Source: Nesterenkonia xinjiangensis (lineage in GTDB: Bacteria > Actinomycetota > Actinomycetes > Actinomycetales > Micrococcaceae). Taken from it: a stretch of 64,000 nt of DNA. The position numbers and the translations under genes were made by a program. Position 1 is the first letter of the stretch. Each line of letters begins with the position of its first letter. A model generated the notes under the pieces. That model saw only the letters and a program-made list of their open reading frames with translations, had not been told where the DNA came from and ran no database searches. The stretch is taken from NCBI RefSeq assembly GCF_013410745.1, contig NZ_JACCFY010000001.1:992001-1056000 (forward strand). Direction: 5' to 3'. Below, in pieces: positions 25,009 through 33,388 of the stretch.

Positions 25009-25088
25009 TCGAGTGGCCACGAATCGCGACATCTCACCCCCAGATACGGCGTGTCGCCGGGGAGACGCCGTGATTCGTGGCCACTCGA
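25009..25088. repeat. 80-bp palindromic repeat, copy 2
   Basis: Arms 25009-25025 and 25072-25088 are identical in sequence to those of copy 1. The centre carries the same CTCACCCCCAGATACGGCG core; the nested stem is ACGGCGT/ACGCCGT, one pair longer than in copy 1. It lies 21 bp after the ccsB stop and upstream of the DUF559-type gene. Confidence 0.9.
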
Positions 25089-25109
25089 CGAAGCCGGACG
25101 AGCGGCTCG

Positions 25110-26159
25110 CTACTCCGGCAGTCCGGCGTAGGAGTGCAGGCCCGGGAAGTAGACGTTGACCACCGCGTAGTTGAAGATGATGCAGGCGAAGCCGATGATC
25201 GACAGCCAAGCGGCCCGGTTCCCGGTCCAGCCGCGGGTGGCGCGGGCGTGCAGGTAGCCGGCGTAGACCACCCAGATCACGAAGCTCCAGACCTCCTTGA
25301 CGTCCCAGCCCCAGTAGCGGCCCCAGGCCTCCTCGGCCCAGATCGCGCCGGTGATCAGCGGGCCGAGCGTCCAGAAGACGAACCCGACGGCGTTCATCCG
25401 GTAGGCCCAGTTCTCCAGCGAGGTCGACGACGGCACCATCCGCATGAACTGCCAGCCGCCGGTGCCCTCCAGCTGCCCGGAGGCCAGCTTCAGCTCGCGG
25501 CGGTGCTGGACCAGCTGCAGGACGTTCATCGCGAACGTCAGGGTGAACAGGCCCATCGCGAGCACCGCGAGGGTCACATGCACTGCCAGCCACGGAGACT
25601 GCAGCGCGGGCTGGACGTGCGCCACAGGAGTCGGGAAGCCGATCGTGGCCCCGGACATCATGACCACCACGAGACCGATCGCGAACGTCCCGAGGAAACG
25701 CAGGTCCTTGCGGATCAGCGCCAGCAGGAACACCGCCGAGACGATCAGCGCACCGGTGGTGAGGAACTCGTACATGTTGGCCCACGGCACGCGCCCGGCG
25801 GCCACACCCCGGGAGACGACGGCGAAGGCGTGCGCACCGACGGCCAGGATGGTCAGCGCCACAGCCACGTTCGCGAACGGACGGCGGGTTCCCAGATAGG
25901 CCATGTCCTCGTCGACGAGGTCCTCCGACTCAGCCGCGATCGGAGATCCTCCCCCGCCTGCGCTGACCAGCGCGTCACGCCGCGCACGTGCCAGCTCAGC
26001 CTCGGCCTCCTCAGCGAGTTCGACCTCCAGGCGGCGGATCGTCGCCGAGCTGCGGACCATGTCCACGGCGAAGACAATGAACGCCGCCGTGTAGATCAGC
26101 GCGGCGATGAACATGAACAGGTCGCTGTACTGCGCCAGCTCCTGGTTGACAGGATCCAT
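25110..26159 (-). CDS. ccsB: Cytochrome c biogenesis protein CcsB
   Basis: The 349-residue membrane protein has about eight helices and the tryptophan-rich haem-handling motif WAEEAWGRYWGWDVKEVWSF (about 270-290). With ResB it forms the System II complex that carries haem across the membrane and attaches it to apocytochrome c. The ATG overlaps the resB stop (ATGA at 26156-26159 on the minus strand). It is the last gene of the maturation operon; the palindromic repeat follows its stop. Confidence 0.92.
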   Translation of the reverse strand: MDPVNQELAQYSDLFMFIAALIYTAAFIVFAVDMVRSSATIRRLEVELAEEAEAELARARRDALVSAGGGGSPIAAESEDLVDEDMAYLGTRRPFANVAVALTILAVGAHAFAVVSRGVAAGRVPWANMYEFLTTGALIVSAVFLLALIRKDLRFLGTFAIGLVVVMMSGATIGFPTPVAHVQPALQSPWLAVHVTLAVLAMGLFTLTFAMNVLQLVQHRRELKLASGQLEGTGGWQFMRMVPSSTSLENWAYRMNAVGFVFWTLGPLITGAIWAEEAWGRYWGWDVKEVWSFVIWVVYAGYLHARATRGWTGNRAAWLSIIGFACIIFNYAVVNVYFPGLHSYAGLPE

Positions 26160-27838
26160 CAGTCCTCCTCCTCAGGGGCCCGCACCGGCCACCGCTTCTC
26201 CAGCTGGGTGCGCAGGGCGATGTTCTCGTCCCGCAGGCGGAAGTCCTCGCCCCGGGACAGCAGGCCGTAGCGCACCAGGGTGCGCCCGGCCTCGTTGGTC
26301 TCCACAGTCACCCAGGCGCGTCGGCGGCGCAGGAACAGGGACAGGATCAGCCCGCCCAGCGCGGTGAGCGCGAAGACGAGCACCCCGCCCTGCGCAGGGT
26401 TGTAGTGGATGTCGATCGCGACGTAGTCCTGGACCTCCTCGAAGGTGATGGACCCCATCTCCTCCGGCAGCTCCTGGGTCTCGCCCGGCTCGAGGACGAT
26501 GCCGCCGGCATCGACCTCTCGGGAGTTGAGCGTCTGGAGGTTGTCGGTGTCCAGGACGTAGACGTTCTGCGGGATGCCCTCGTCCAGGCCGAGGTCCCCG
26601 GCGTAGGAGTTGAGCTGCAGCTGCGGGTTGTGAAGCTCCGGGTCCACCGAGATCGCCGGGCCGCCTTCCTCCGCCTCGTGCGCGGTGGGCAGGAACAGTC
26701 CCACGAAGCCGAGCTGCTCCGGCTGGGCGTCCGGCGCCTTGATCACCGACATCGAGGTGTAGACCTGATCGTCCGGGCGGGAGATCACCGGCCCGGAGAA
26801 GGCCACCTCGCCCTCACCGTCGCGGACCGTCACCACCGGAGCATAGCCGTTGCCGACGAGGAACACCCGAGCCCCGCCGAGGGTCAAGGGGTGGTTGACC
26901 TTCAGCTCCTCGGTCTCGGGCTCGCCGTCGGTGCCCTCCTGGGTGGTCACCGTGGCGGTGAAGTCCAGGGCCTGGCCGTAGTGGGTGGTGGAGTCGCGGT
27001 CGAAGACGCGCTCGAACTCGTCCAGGCGCAGGGAGAACGGGTGCAGGTGGGACTCGTCGAACCAGGCGCCCGGATAGAAGTTGTCATAGGCGACCAGCGC
27101 GTTGACGAAGCCCTCGTCCTCGATGATCACCTTCTGCCCGCGGTAGCTGATCATCGAGCCCAGGGCCACGCAGATCAGCACACCCACCAGGGCGACGTGG
27201 AACACCAGGTTCCCGATCTCCTTGAGGTACCCCTTCTCCGCGCCGATCGACGCCGGTCGCGGCCGGCCCCGGGAGTCCTCTCCGGCGGCGCGCACGTCCA
27301 CCCGGTAGCGCCGTCGCTTCAGCTCCTCGGCGGCCTCCTCAAGCGCCTGCTCGGGGGCGGGGCCGTCGTCGTCGAGCTCCAGGGCGCCGTACTCGGGCAG
27401 CCGCTCCAGTCGGGCGGGGGTGCGCGGCGGGGCAGATCGCATCTGCCGCAGGTGCTTGCGTGCCCGCGGGATGATGCAGCCGATCAGCGAGATGAACAGC
27501 AGCAGGTAGATCGCGGAGAACCACACTGAGGAGTAGACGTCGAAGAGCTGCAGGGCGTCGAGGACCGGACCGAGGGTGGGGTTGTCGTCGATCCAGGTCT
27601 GCACGGCGAAGGCGTCCTGGACCCGCTGCGGGAAGAGCGAGCCGGGCACCGCGGCCACAGCCAGCAGAAGGAGCAGCAGCAGAGCGGTGCGCATGCTGGT
27701 CAACTGGGTCCAGGCCCAGCGCAGCATGCCGGTGAACCCGAGCGTGGGAGGCGAGACCTCCTGGCGCGGGGACTCCCCGGTGGCCGCGTGGAGCGCGTCC
27801 TCGCGGGCGTTGTCCCTGTGGGCGGATGGCTGGGTCAT
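26159..27838 (-). CDS. resB: Cytochrome c biogenesis protein ResB
   Basis: The 559-residue protein has three N-terminal membrane helices (WTQLTSMRTALLLLLLLAVA first, then near 95 and 205), a large extracytoplasmic domain and a C-terminal helix (about 480-500), the layout of ResB. Together with CcsB it delivers reduced haem to cytochrome c. Both ends overlap neighbours by ATGA, so the four genes are co-translated. The N-terminal 45 residues are hydrophilic and cytoplasmic. Confidence 0.93.
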   Translation of the reverse strand: MTQPSAHRDNAREDALHAATGESPRQEVSPPTLGFTGMLRWAWTQLTSMRTALLLLLLLAVAAVPGSLFPQRVQDAFAVQTWIDDNPTLGPVLDALQLFDVYSSVWFSAIYLLLFISLIGCIIPRARKHLRQMRSAPPRTPARLERLPEYGALELDDDGPAPEQALEEAAEELKRRRYRVDVRAAGEDSRGRPRPASIGAEKGYLKEIGNLVFHVALVGVLICVALGSMISYRGQKVIIEDEGFVNALVAYDNFYPGAWFDESHLHPFSLRLDEFERVFDRDSTTHYGQALDFTATVTTQEGTDGEPETEELKVNHPLTLGGARVFLVGNGYAPVVTVRDGEGEVAFSGPVISRPDDQVYTSMSVIKAPDAQPEQLGFVGLFLPTAHEAEEGGPAISVDPELHNPQLQLNSYAGDLGLDEGIPQNVYVLDTDNLQTLNSREVDAGGIVLEPGETQELPEEMGSITFEEVQDYVAIDIHYNPAQGGVLVFALTALGGLILSLFLRRRRAWVTVETNEAGRTLVRYGLLSRGEDFRLRDENIALRTQLEKRWPVRAPEEED

Positions 27839-28644
27839 CAGATCGGCATCCTCACCTCATTGGCGAACCAGTCCTGGAGCGCGTAGACCCAGGTGTTCCA
27901 CACCCCGGAGAGCATCAGCAGCCCGACGACGATCAGCACGCCGCCGCCGACTCGCATCACGGCCACACGGTGCTTCCGGAAGAAGGACACCGCCTTCATG
28001 CCGCGCTGGATGCCGAAGCTGATGAGGATGAACGGGATCCCCAGTCCGAGGCAGTAGATGAACATCAGAAAGGCCCCGCGGGCCGGGTCTCCGCCCACCG
28101 GGGTGGAGAGGGCGAGCACGGCGGCCAGGGTGGGACCGATGCAGGGGGCCCACCCGATGCCGAAGGTCGCGCCCAGCAGCGGGGCGCCGAGCAGCCCGTC
28201 CGGCGGGCGGCGCTCGATCTTGCGCTCGCGCTGGAAGAAGCCGAAGGCGCCCATGAACACCAGACCCATGAGCACGACGACGCCGCCGAGCAGCTGGGTC
28301 AGCCAGCCGCCCTCCACCCGCAGCCAGACGGTGGCCTGGGTGAACATGAAGCCGATGGCCACGAAGACCGCGGAGAATCCGAGCACGAAGAGGCTGGCGC
28401 CGAGCACCATGCGGGAACGCCGACGCTCGGCGAGGTCCACCCCGGAGAGCCCGGTCACGTAGCCCAGATACCCGGGCACCAGGGGCAGCACGCAGGGTGA
28501 GAGGAAGGAGACCAGTCCGGCCAGCAGCGCGACCGGGGCGGAGATCAGCAGGGAGCCGTCGAAGACGATCTCCGCGAACCGATTGTTGGCCGTGCCGAGG
28601 GTGCTGGCGGCGCTGAGGGTCGCGAACCCGAGGTCGGCGCTCAT
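27838..28644 (-). CDS. ccdA: Cytochrome c biogenesis protein CcdA (DsbD-like membrane domain)
   Basis: The 268-residue protein has six to seven helices with the two redox cysteines in SFLSPCVLPLVPGYLGYVTG and FGIGWAPCIGPTLAAVLAL. It moves electrons from cytoplasmic thioredoxin to the extracytoplasmic ResA-like protein encoded just upstream. The ATG at 28644 overlaps the resA-like stop (TCA 28641-28643). The frame is open upstream only as an overlap with that gene, so the longer version was rejected. Confidence 0.92.
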   Translation of the reverse strand: MSADLGFATLSAASTLGTANNRFAEIVFDGSLLISAPVALLAGLVSFLSPCVLPLVPGYLGYVTGLSGVDLAERRRSRMVLGASLFVLGFSAVFVAIGFMFTQATVWLRVEGGWLTQLLGGVVVLMGLVFMGAFGFFQRERKIERRPPDGLLGAPLLGATFGIGWAPCIGPTLAAVLALSTPVGGDPARGAFLMFIYCLGLGIPFILISFGIQRGMKAVSFFRKHRVAVMRVGGGVLIVVGLLMLSGVWNTWVYALQDWFANEVRMPI

Positions 28645-29291
28645 GCCTGAGAAGACTCCTCCAGCGCGGTGGTGATCAGGGCACGCAGGGTGCCCGGTTC
28701 GGCGATGCCGAGGATCCGCGCGGAGACCCTGCCGTCCCGGTCGAGCACCAGGGTGGTGGGGACGGCCGACGGCGGCACATAGTCCGTCATGGCGAGCATC
28801 ACTCGACCGTCGCGGTCCTCCATGGAGGGGTACTCGATGCCGAAACGGCGTTCGAAGGCCTCGGCGGTGGGCTGGGTGTCGCGGGTGTTGACCCCGTAGA
28901 ACTGGACGCCGTCGTCGGCGAACTCCTGATGCAGCTCCGCCAGGTCGGGGGCCTCCACACGGCAGGGGGCGCAGGCGGCGTACCAGAAGTTGATGACGAC
29001 GACCTCGCCGGTCCAGCGGGCGGGGTCCACGGCGGAACCGTCGAAGAGGGTGGACTCGAAGTGCACGGGTTCGCCACGCTCCTCGGGGGCGAACTCCTGG
29101 ACGGAGCCGTCGCCGGCGACGTAGTTGCTGCCGTCGTTGGCGGCCTGTTCGGCGAGACGGTCGTTCTCGGAGCTGCAGGCGCTCATCACGAGCAGCCCGG
29201 CCATCAGCCCGGAGGCGCCGAGCAGGGCGCGACGACTCATCGCGGGACGGCGCGGGGCCGGCTCGTGCGCGGTGGCCTCGGGTGAGCTCAT
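28641..29291 (-). CDS. resA: ResA/TlpA-like thioredoxin lipoprotein
   Basis: The 216-residue protein has a twin-arginine-containing lipoprotein signal (MSRRALLGASGLMAGLLVMS, cysteine in LMSACSS, about residue 38) and a thioredoxin domain with the active site C-A-P-C in FWYAACAPCRVEAPDLAE. It reduces apocytochrome c cysteines outside the membrane using electrons from CcdA. The ATG at 29291 was preferred to an upstream one at 29384: AAGGA lies about 8 nt before it and the signal sequence sits correctly. It is the first gene of the cytochrome c maturation operon. Confidence 0.9.
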   Translation of the reverse strand: MSSPEATAHEPAPRRPAMSRRALLGASGLMAGLLVMSACSSENDRLAEQAANDGSNYVAGDGSVQEFAPEERGEPVHFESTLFDGSAVDPARWTGEVVVINFWYAACAPCRVEAPDLAELHQEFADDGVQFYGVNTRDTQPTAEAFERRFGIEYPSMEDRDGRVMLAMTDYVPPSAVPTTLVLDRDGRVSARILGIAEPGTLRALITTALEESSQA

Positions 29292-29383
29292 AGGGCGGTC
29301 CTTGCGTGGTGACACGGGGTGGGGCGGCTGGCGTCGCGGCCGGAGCCCTGGCGTGCAGGTGCGCCGGCACGGACACCGGCTCA

Positions 29384-29400
29384 ATTCTACAGCTTGTAGT
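29384..29400 (-). promoter_or_regulatory. Promoter and candidate operator of the cytochrome c maturation operon
   Basis: On the minus strand, TAGAAT (29389 to 29384) is a good -10 hexamer. It overlaps the palindrome CTACA-N3-TGTAG (29387-29399), which resembles the TACA/TGTA half-sites bound by BlaI/CopY/MecI-type repressors, although those normally have a 2-nt centre. The -35 is weak. The resA start is about 93 nt downstream of the -10. Confidence 0.45.
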
Positions 29401-29507
29401 AATCGTGGTCCTGGAGCGGCGTCGTCATATGACCATGCATCTCCGGGACCGGGCCAGAAGTTATCAGCCGAACCTGGGCGTCTGCTTGCCTCGCACTGAT
29501 CGGCAGG

Positions 29508-30191
29508 TCAGGCGCCGGGCAGGGCAGTGGCGTCCTTGAGCAGCTCGTGGTTCGGCTCGGCGTAGCTGACCGACTCCACGCCGCGGGGGCCGATGTGCAG
29601 GCTGGTGATGGAGGTCAGGGAGCACTCGCGCCGGCGTGGATCGTGCCACAGCGGGCGGTTCTCCGCCCAGAGGCGGGTCACCCAGATCGGCAGCTGGTGG
29701 GAGACGACGACGACCTCCGCGCCGTCTCCGTGCTCCGCGACGGCCTGCCCGGAGAGATCCTTGGCCGCGGCCAGCATCCGGCTGGCCTGCTGGGTGTAGG
29801 GCTCGCCCCAGGAGGGTCGGAACGGGTTGACCAGCAGCGGCCACCAGCGCGGGTTCCGGAGCTGCTGCTTGACCCGGGAGAGCCCCTCAAAGGAGTTCTC
29901 CGCCTCGAGCACGCGCTCCTCCGTGATGACTGGCAGGCTCAGCCGCTCGGCCAGCGGCGCGACGGTCTCCTGGGCGCGCTGCAGCGGGGAGGCGGCAAGC
30001 AGATGGACGGGCTGCCCGGCGTCGGACCGGGCGGCGAAATGCTCGGCGATGCCGGCGGCCATGCGATGGCCGAGCTCGGAGAGTCCGTAACCGGGCAGCC
30101 GCCCGTAGAGGACCTTCTCAGGGTTGTGGACCTCCCCGTGACGGACGAGGTGGACGGTGGCCGTCGTCGGACCGGTGATGCTGGATGCCAT
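29508..30191 (-). CDS. Histidine phosphatase family protein (phosphoglycerate mutase-like)
   Basis: The roughly 227-residue protein has the phosphohistidine motif VHLVRHGEVHNPEKVLYG near the N-terminus and the second catalytic histidine in VVVVSHQLPIWVTRLWA. Family members are phosphatases or mutases acting on small phosphates; the actinobacterial relatives beside cytochrome c maturation genes are usually annotated as phosphoglycerate mutase-like. The substrate is unknown. The ATG at 30191 has GACACT (complement of 30199-30204) ending 7 nt upstream; an ATG two codons earlier (30197) is possible. Confidence 0.87.
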   Translation of the reverse strand: MASSITGPTTATVHLVRHGEVHNPEKVLYGRLPGYGLSELGHRMAAGIAEHFAARSDAGQPVHLLAASPLQRAQETVAPLAERLSLPVITEERVLEAENSFEGLSRVKQQLRNPRWWPLLVNPFRPSWGEPYTQQASRMLAAAKDLSGQAVAEHGDGAEVVVVSHQLPIWVTRLWAENRPLWHDPRRRECSLTSITSLHIGPRGVESVSYAEPNHELLKDATALPGA

Positions 30192-30341
30192 GGACACCAG
30201 TGTCGCAGAGTATCGGCCGCCGAGGCGCGGAGACCCACTCTGCCTTTCCCCGGCTCAGAGCGATAAAGTGCTGTCCAGGAGGGCTGAAGGACCCATCGGC
30301 GGTCTGGTCAGTGATGACGCCAGCGAGAAGGATCGAGGATC

Positions 30342-31226
30342 ATGAGCACCACCGGTGATGAGAACCAGGGCGGTCCCCAGGGCCCCTACGGACAGCAGCC
30401 TCAGTACGGGCAGCCACAGCAGCCGGCGTATGGGCAGCAGAGCCCCTACGGCCAGCCGAACCCTTACGGCCAGCAGAACCCCTATGGACCCTCGGAGCCC
30501 GGACAGCAGGACTATTCCCAGCAGCAGTTCCCGCAGACCGCGCCGAACCAGCCTGGCGGTGCGGTGGACGCCTCTGGAAAGCCGAAGCGCCCCACCACCC
30601 TGCTGGTCTCGATGGTGCTGCAGCTGCTGACCGGCGTGGTGATGGCGGTCGCCGGCGTCATCTCGGGCGTAGGCATCATGAACGCCCACCCCACTCAGCT
30701 GCTGCCCGCTCAGGACTGGGAGGACTTCGCTGACGTCTCGATCAGCGAGGCGGAGGCGATCATGGGCATGCTCGGCGGCATGCTCATCGTCGGCGCGGTG
30801 CTCCTGGCGATCCCCTACTTCATCTTCGCCTTCGTCAGCACCCGTGGATCGAACGTCGGACGAATCCTGGCGACGATCTACCTGGCGCTGAGCATCTTCT
30901 CAGTGTTCTTCGGGGCCTGGAACCTGCTGCTGGTGTTCCTGCCCAGCATCGCCGCCCTGGTGCTGCTGTGGCTGCCGCCGAGCAGCGCCTATGTGCGGCA
31001 GGTCCGCGCGGCCAAGCAGCCGGACGTCCCGGGCGGTCCTGGTGGCCCTGGTGGTCCTGGTGGTCCTGGTGGTCCTGGTGGCTACGGCAGCGGCTACGGA
31101 CAGGGCGGCTACGGACAGGGCGGCCAGCCCGGTCAGCCCGGCCAGCAGCAGAATCCGTACGGAACCCCGCCGCAGGGTGGATACGGGGCCCAGCCCGGCC
31201 AGCAGGGCTCGCCCTACTCGTCCTGA
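30342..31226 (+). CDS. Q/P/G/Y-rich membrane protein
   Basis: The 294-residue protein has a disordered N-terminal third built from imperfect YGQQ/PYGQ/QNPYG repeats. Four hydrophobic helices follow (about 88-110, 135-160, 170-190, 190-210), then a C-terminal tail with five GGP units (DNA tandem GGTCCTGGT, about 31036-31080) and GYGQGGYGQGG repeats. This resembles the proline/glycine-rich membrane proteins (DUF4064-like or RDD-like anchors) common in Micrococcales. No function can be assigned. GAGGAT lies just before the ATG. Confidence 0.75.
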   Translation: MSTTGDENQGGPQGPYGQQPQYGQPQQPAYGQQSPYGQPNPYGQQNPYGPSEPGQQDYSQQQFPQTAPNQPGGAVDASGKPKRPTTLLVSMVLQLLTGVVMAVAGVISGVGIMNAHPTQLLPAQDWEDFADVSISEAEAIMGMLGGMLIVGAVLLAIPYFIFAFVSTRGSNVGRILATIYLALSIFSVFFGAWNLLLVFLPSIAALVLLWLPPSSAYVRQVRAAKQPDVPGGPGGPGGPGGPGGPGGYGSGYGQGGYGQGGQPGQPGQQQNPYGTPPQGGYGAQPGQQGSPYSS

Positions 31227-31321
31227 CTCCGCGCCGTGGCGGCCGGACTCCTGTGCCTCCTGCTGGCCTGGCGCAGCACCTCGGGATCGCCCTTCGCTCG
31301 AGGCGTGGCCGCAGCCGTGCT

Positions 31322-31340
31322 GCCGCTGAGCCTCAGCGGC
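31322..31340. terminator. Short hairpin between convergent genes
   Basis: GCCGCTG (31322-31328) and CAGCGGC (31334-31340) form a 7-bp stem with a 5-nt loop. The second arm covers the stop codon of the minus-strand gene at 31333. It could end transcription of the plus-strand gene that stops at 31226. No T-run is present. Confidence 0.4.
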
Positions 31341-31821
31341 TGCCGGGCATCCCGGGGATCGTCGTGAGCATCTGGTCCTCGTAGTCCAGGTAGCACTGGG
31401 TCATCGACCGCTCGGTGAGGGCGTTCGCGCGGCACTGGTCGAATTCGGCGGTCGCGCCCCAGAACACCACCTGCGCAGACGCGGTGGCTGCGAACATGCC
31501 GCAGCAGACGATCGCGGCCAGGGCGCTGACCAGGATGAGCGCCGGCAGGCGGCGCCGGATCGCCTGGACCAGCAGCACCACACCTCCGATGAGCCCGACG
31601 GACCCGGCGGCCACGGCCAGCAGCCGATAGGGCAGGGGAGCCTGCAGTCCGATGTACGCGACAATCAGCGCCACGACCAGCCAGCCGGTGAAGCGGGCGT
31701 AGCGGCGGAAGGTCTCCTGATCCAGATCCGCGGCACGACGACGGCCGGGCTTCTCCCCCTCGGGCCGGCTGTTCTCGGATCCGTTCCGGGGCTGCTCCTG
31801 CTGCGGTGGCGTGACGCTCAT
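31333..31821 (-). CDS. Hypothetical membrane protein
   Basis: The 162-residue protein has a charged N-terminus (about 1-42, rich in P, E and R) and three hydrophobic segments (about 45-62, 66-88, 92-115), then a C-terminal extracytoplasmic piece with two cysteines (DQCRANALTERSMTQCYLDY) that could form a disulfide. No family was recognised. TAGGCT (complement of 31830-31835) ends 8 nt before the ATG, so the leader is at most one or two bases. It diverges from purN with only 53 bp between starts. Confidence 0.7.
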   Translation of the reverse strand: MSVTPPQQEQPRNGSENSRPEGEKPGRRRAADLDQETFRRYARFTGWLVVALIVAYIGLQAPLPYRLLAVAAGSVGLIGGVVLLVQAIRRRLPALILVSALAAIVCCGMFAATASAQVVFWGATAEFDQCRANALTERSMTQCYLDYEDQMLTTIPGMPGSR

Positions 31822-31874
31822 GGCACACCAGCCTACGCGGCGTGCGACCGCCTCGGGGAAGTAGGGTGGAGTCC

Positions 31875-32459
31875 ATGCGCATCGTGGTTCTGGTCTCCGG
31901 CTCGGGGACCAATCTCCAGGCCGTCATCGACGCCGTCTCCGCCGGCTCCCTGCCCGTGGAGATCGCCGCGGTCGGCTCCGACGTCGCCGGCTGCGGCGGC
32001 CTGGACCGGGCCGAGCGGGCCGGCATCGACACCTTCTCCGTGCCGCTGGCCCGAGGAGGTGACCGCTCTGCCTGGAACACGAACCTCCGGAAGGAGGTCC
32101 GCCGTTTCCAACCAGACCTGGTGGTCTCCAGCGGCTTCATGCGCATCCTGGGCTCGGAGTTCCTCGACGGCGTCGGCGCCCCCATCATCAACACGCATCC
32201 GGCTCTGCTCCCCAGCTTTCCCGGTGCGCATGCGGTGCGCGACGCCATCGACCATGGTGTGAAGATCACCGGCTGCACGGTCCACCAGGTGGATGCCGGC
32301 GTGGACACCGGACCGATCATCGCCCAGGAGGCGGTGCGGGTGCATCCCGAGGACGATGCCGACTCCCTGCATGAGCGGATCAAGGTCGAGGAGCGGCGCC
32401 TGCTGGTGGAGACCATCGGCGGGATCGCCGAAGGCCGGATCAGCCTGCCGTCAGGATGA
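31875..32459 (+). CDS. purN: Phosphoribosylglycinamide formyltransferase
   Basis: The 194-residue enzyme has the phosphate loop VSGSGTNLQAVIDAV at its start and the signature NTHPALLPSFPGAHAVRDAI with the catalytic Asn and His, followed by GCTVHQVDAGVDTGPII containing the catalytic Asp. It transfers a formyl group from 10-formyl-tetrahydrofolate to GAR in purine synthesis. TAGGGT (31862-31867) ends 7 nt before the ATG at 31875. purH, which usually follows purN in actinobacteria, is not next to it here. Confidence 0.95.
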   Translation: MRIVVLVSGSGTNLQAVIDAVSAGSLPVEIAAVGSDVAGCGGLDRAERAGIDTFSVPLARGGDRSAWNTNLRKEVRRFQPDLVVSSGFMRILGSEFLDGVGAPIINTHPALLPSFPGAHAVRDAIDHGVKITGCTVHQVDAGVDTGPIIAQEAVRVHPEDDADSLHERIKVEERRLLVETIGGIAEGRISLPSG

Positions 32460-32472
32460 TCCGGTCCTTCTG

Positions 32473-33369
32473 ATGACGATCTACATCGACCCACCGGTGT
32501 GGCCCGCCCACGGGACCCTCTTCTCCCACCTGATCTCCGACGTCTCCCTGGACGAGCTGCACGACTTCGCGGATCGCTCGGGCATCAGCCCCCGCGCCTT
32601 CGACGAGGACCACTACGACGTCCCCCAGCACCGGCATCGGGATCTCATCGCCCGCGGTGCGATCCTGGTGAGCGGGCTCGAGCTGGCCCGGATCCTGGCG
32701 GAGTGCGGGCTGCGGATCCGCAGCGTCGAACGTCCCGCGAAGGTGCGGGCGCGGCTCTCCCGGGCGTGGGCGCGGCTGCTGCCCGCAGACGCCACGACCC
32801 TGGGCGAGGAGCTGCTGGAACGCTGGTCGGAGCCCCACCGTCACTACCACTCCCCCGCCCATCTGGCCGCTGTGCTGAACGCCGTCGGGGTGCTGCAGCG
32901 AGCCGGCGAACTTCCGGAGCACCTCCGCCGGAGCGTCCTGCTGGCCGCCTGGTTCCATGACGCCGTCTACGCCGGCACTGCGGGCCAGGATGAGGAGGAC
33001 AGCGCCCGGCTGGCCGAGGACCGCCTGCCCGGGCTGCTGCCGGACGGCGAGGTGACCGAAGTGGCCCGGCTGGTGCGGCTGACCGCCACCCACGACCCGC
33101 ACCCGGCCGACGTCGCCGGTGCCGTGCTGGTGGATGCAGACCTGGAGGTGCTGGGCCGCGCTCCGACGGCCTACCGGCGCTATGCCGACACAGTGCGTCG
33201 GGACTACGACCATGTGCCCGACCATCTGTTCCGTCAAGGCCGGGCGCAGGTGCTGGCGAGCCTCCTGGAGCGACCCCTCCTCTACCGCACCGCCGCCGGT
33301 CGCCGGCTGTGGGAGCACGCAGCACGGGAGAACCTCAGCGCCGAGCTTGCGCGCCTGCGCCTCGAGTGA
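32473..33369 (+). CDS. DUF4031-HD domain fusion protein
   Basis: The 298-residue protein joins two parts. Residues 1-85 match DUF4031 (MTIYIDPPVWPAHGTLFSHL, later RAFDEDHYDVP), normally a small stand-alone protein. Residues 105-298 match predicted metal-dependent HD phosphohydrolases, with candidate ligands in HRHYHSPAH (H126, H130) and the H162-D163 pair in WFHDAVY. HD domains of this type usually cleave phosphate esters or nucleotides, but the substrate is unknown. The ATG lies 14 bp after purN, and the weak ribosome binding site AGGA (32454-32457) overlaps the purN stop, so it may be translated with purN. Confidence 0.83.
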   Translation: MTIYIDPPVWPAHGTLFSHLISDVSLDELHDFADRSGISPRAFDEDHYDVPQHRHRDLIARGAILVSGLELARILAECGLRIRSVERPAKVRARLSRAWARLLPADATTLGEELLERWSEPHRHYHSPAHLAAVLNAVGVLQRAGELPEHLRRSVLLAAWFHDAVYAGTAGQDEEDSARLAEDRLPGLLPDGEVTEVARLVRLTATHDPHPADVAGAVLVDADLEVLGRAPTAYRRYADTVRRDYDHVPDHLFRQGRAQVLASLLERPLLYRTAAGRRLWEHAARENLSAELARLRLE

Positions 33370-33388
33370 CGGGGCGGAGGCAGCAGGC

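Noticed and set aside
23857-25088. The two 80-bp repeats as terminal inverted repeats of an insertion sequence
   Set aside because: They are in the same orientation and each is itself a palindrome. No transposase, target-site duplication or IS end could be seen; a REP-like relationship fits better.
31021-31080. The GGTCCTGGT tandem repeat as a CRISPR or satellite array
   Set aside because: It is within the reading frame of the membrane protein and encodes GGP units; there are no spacers.
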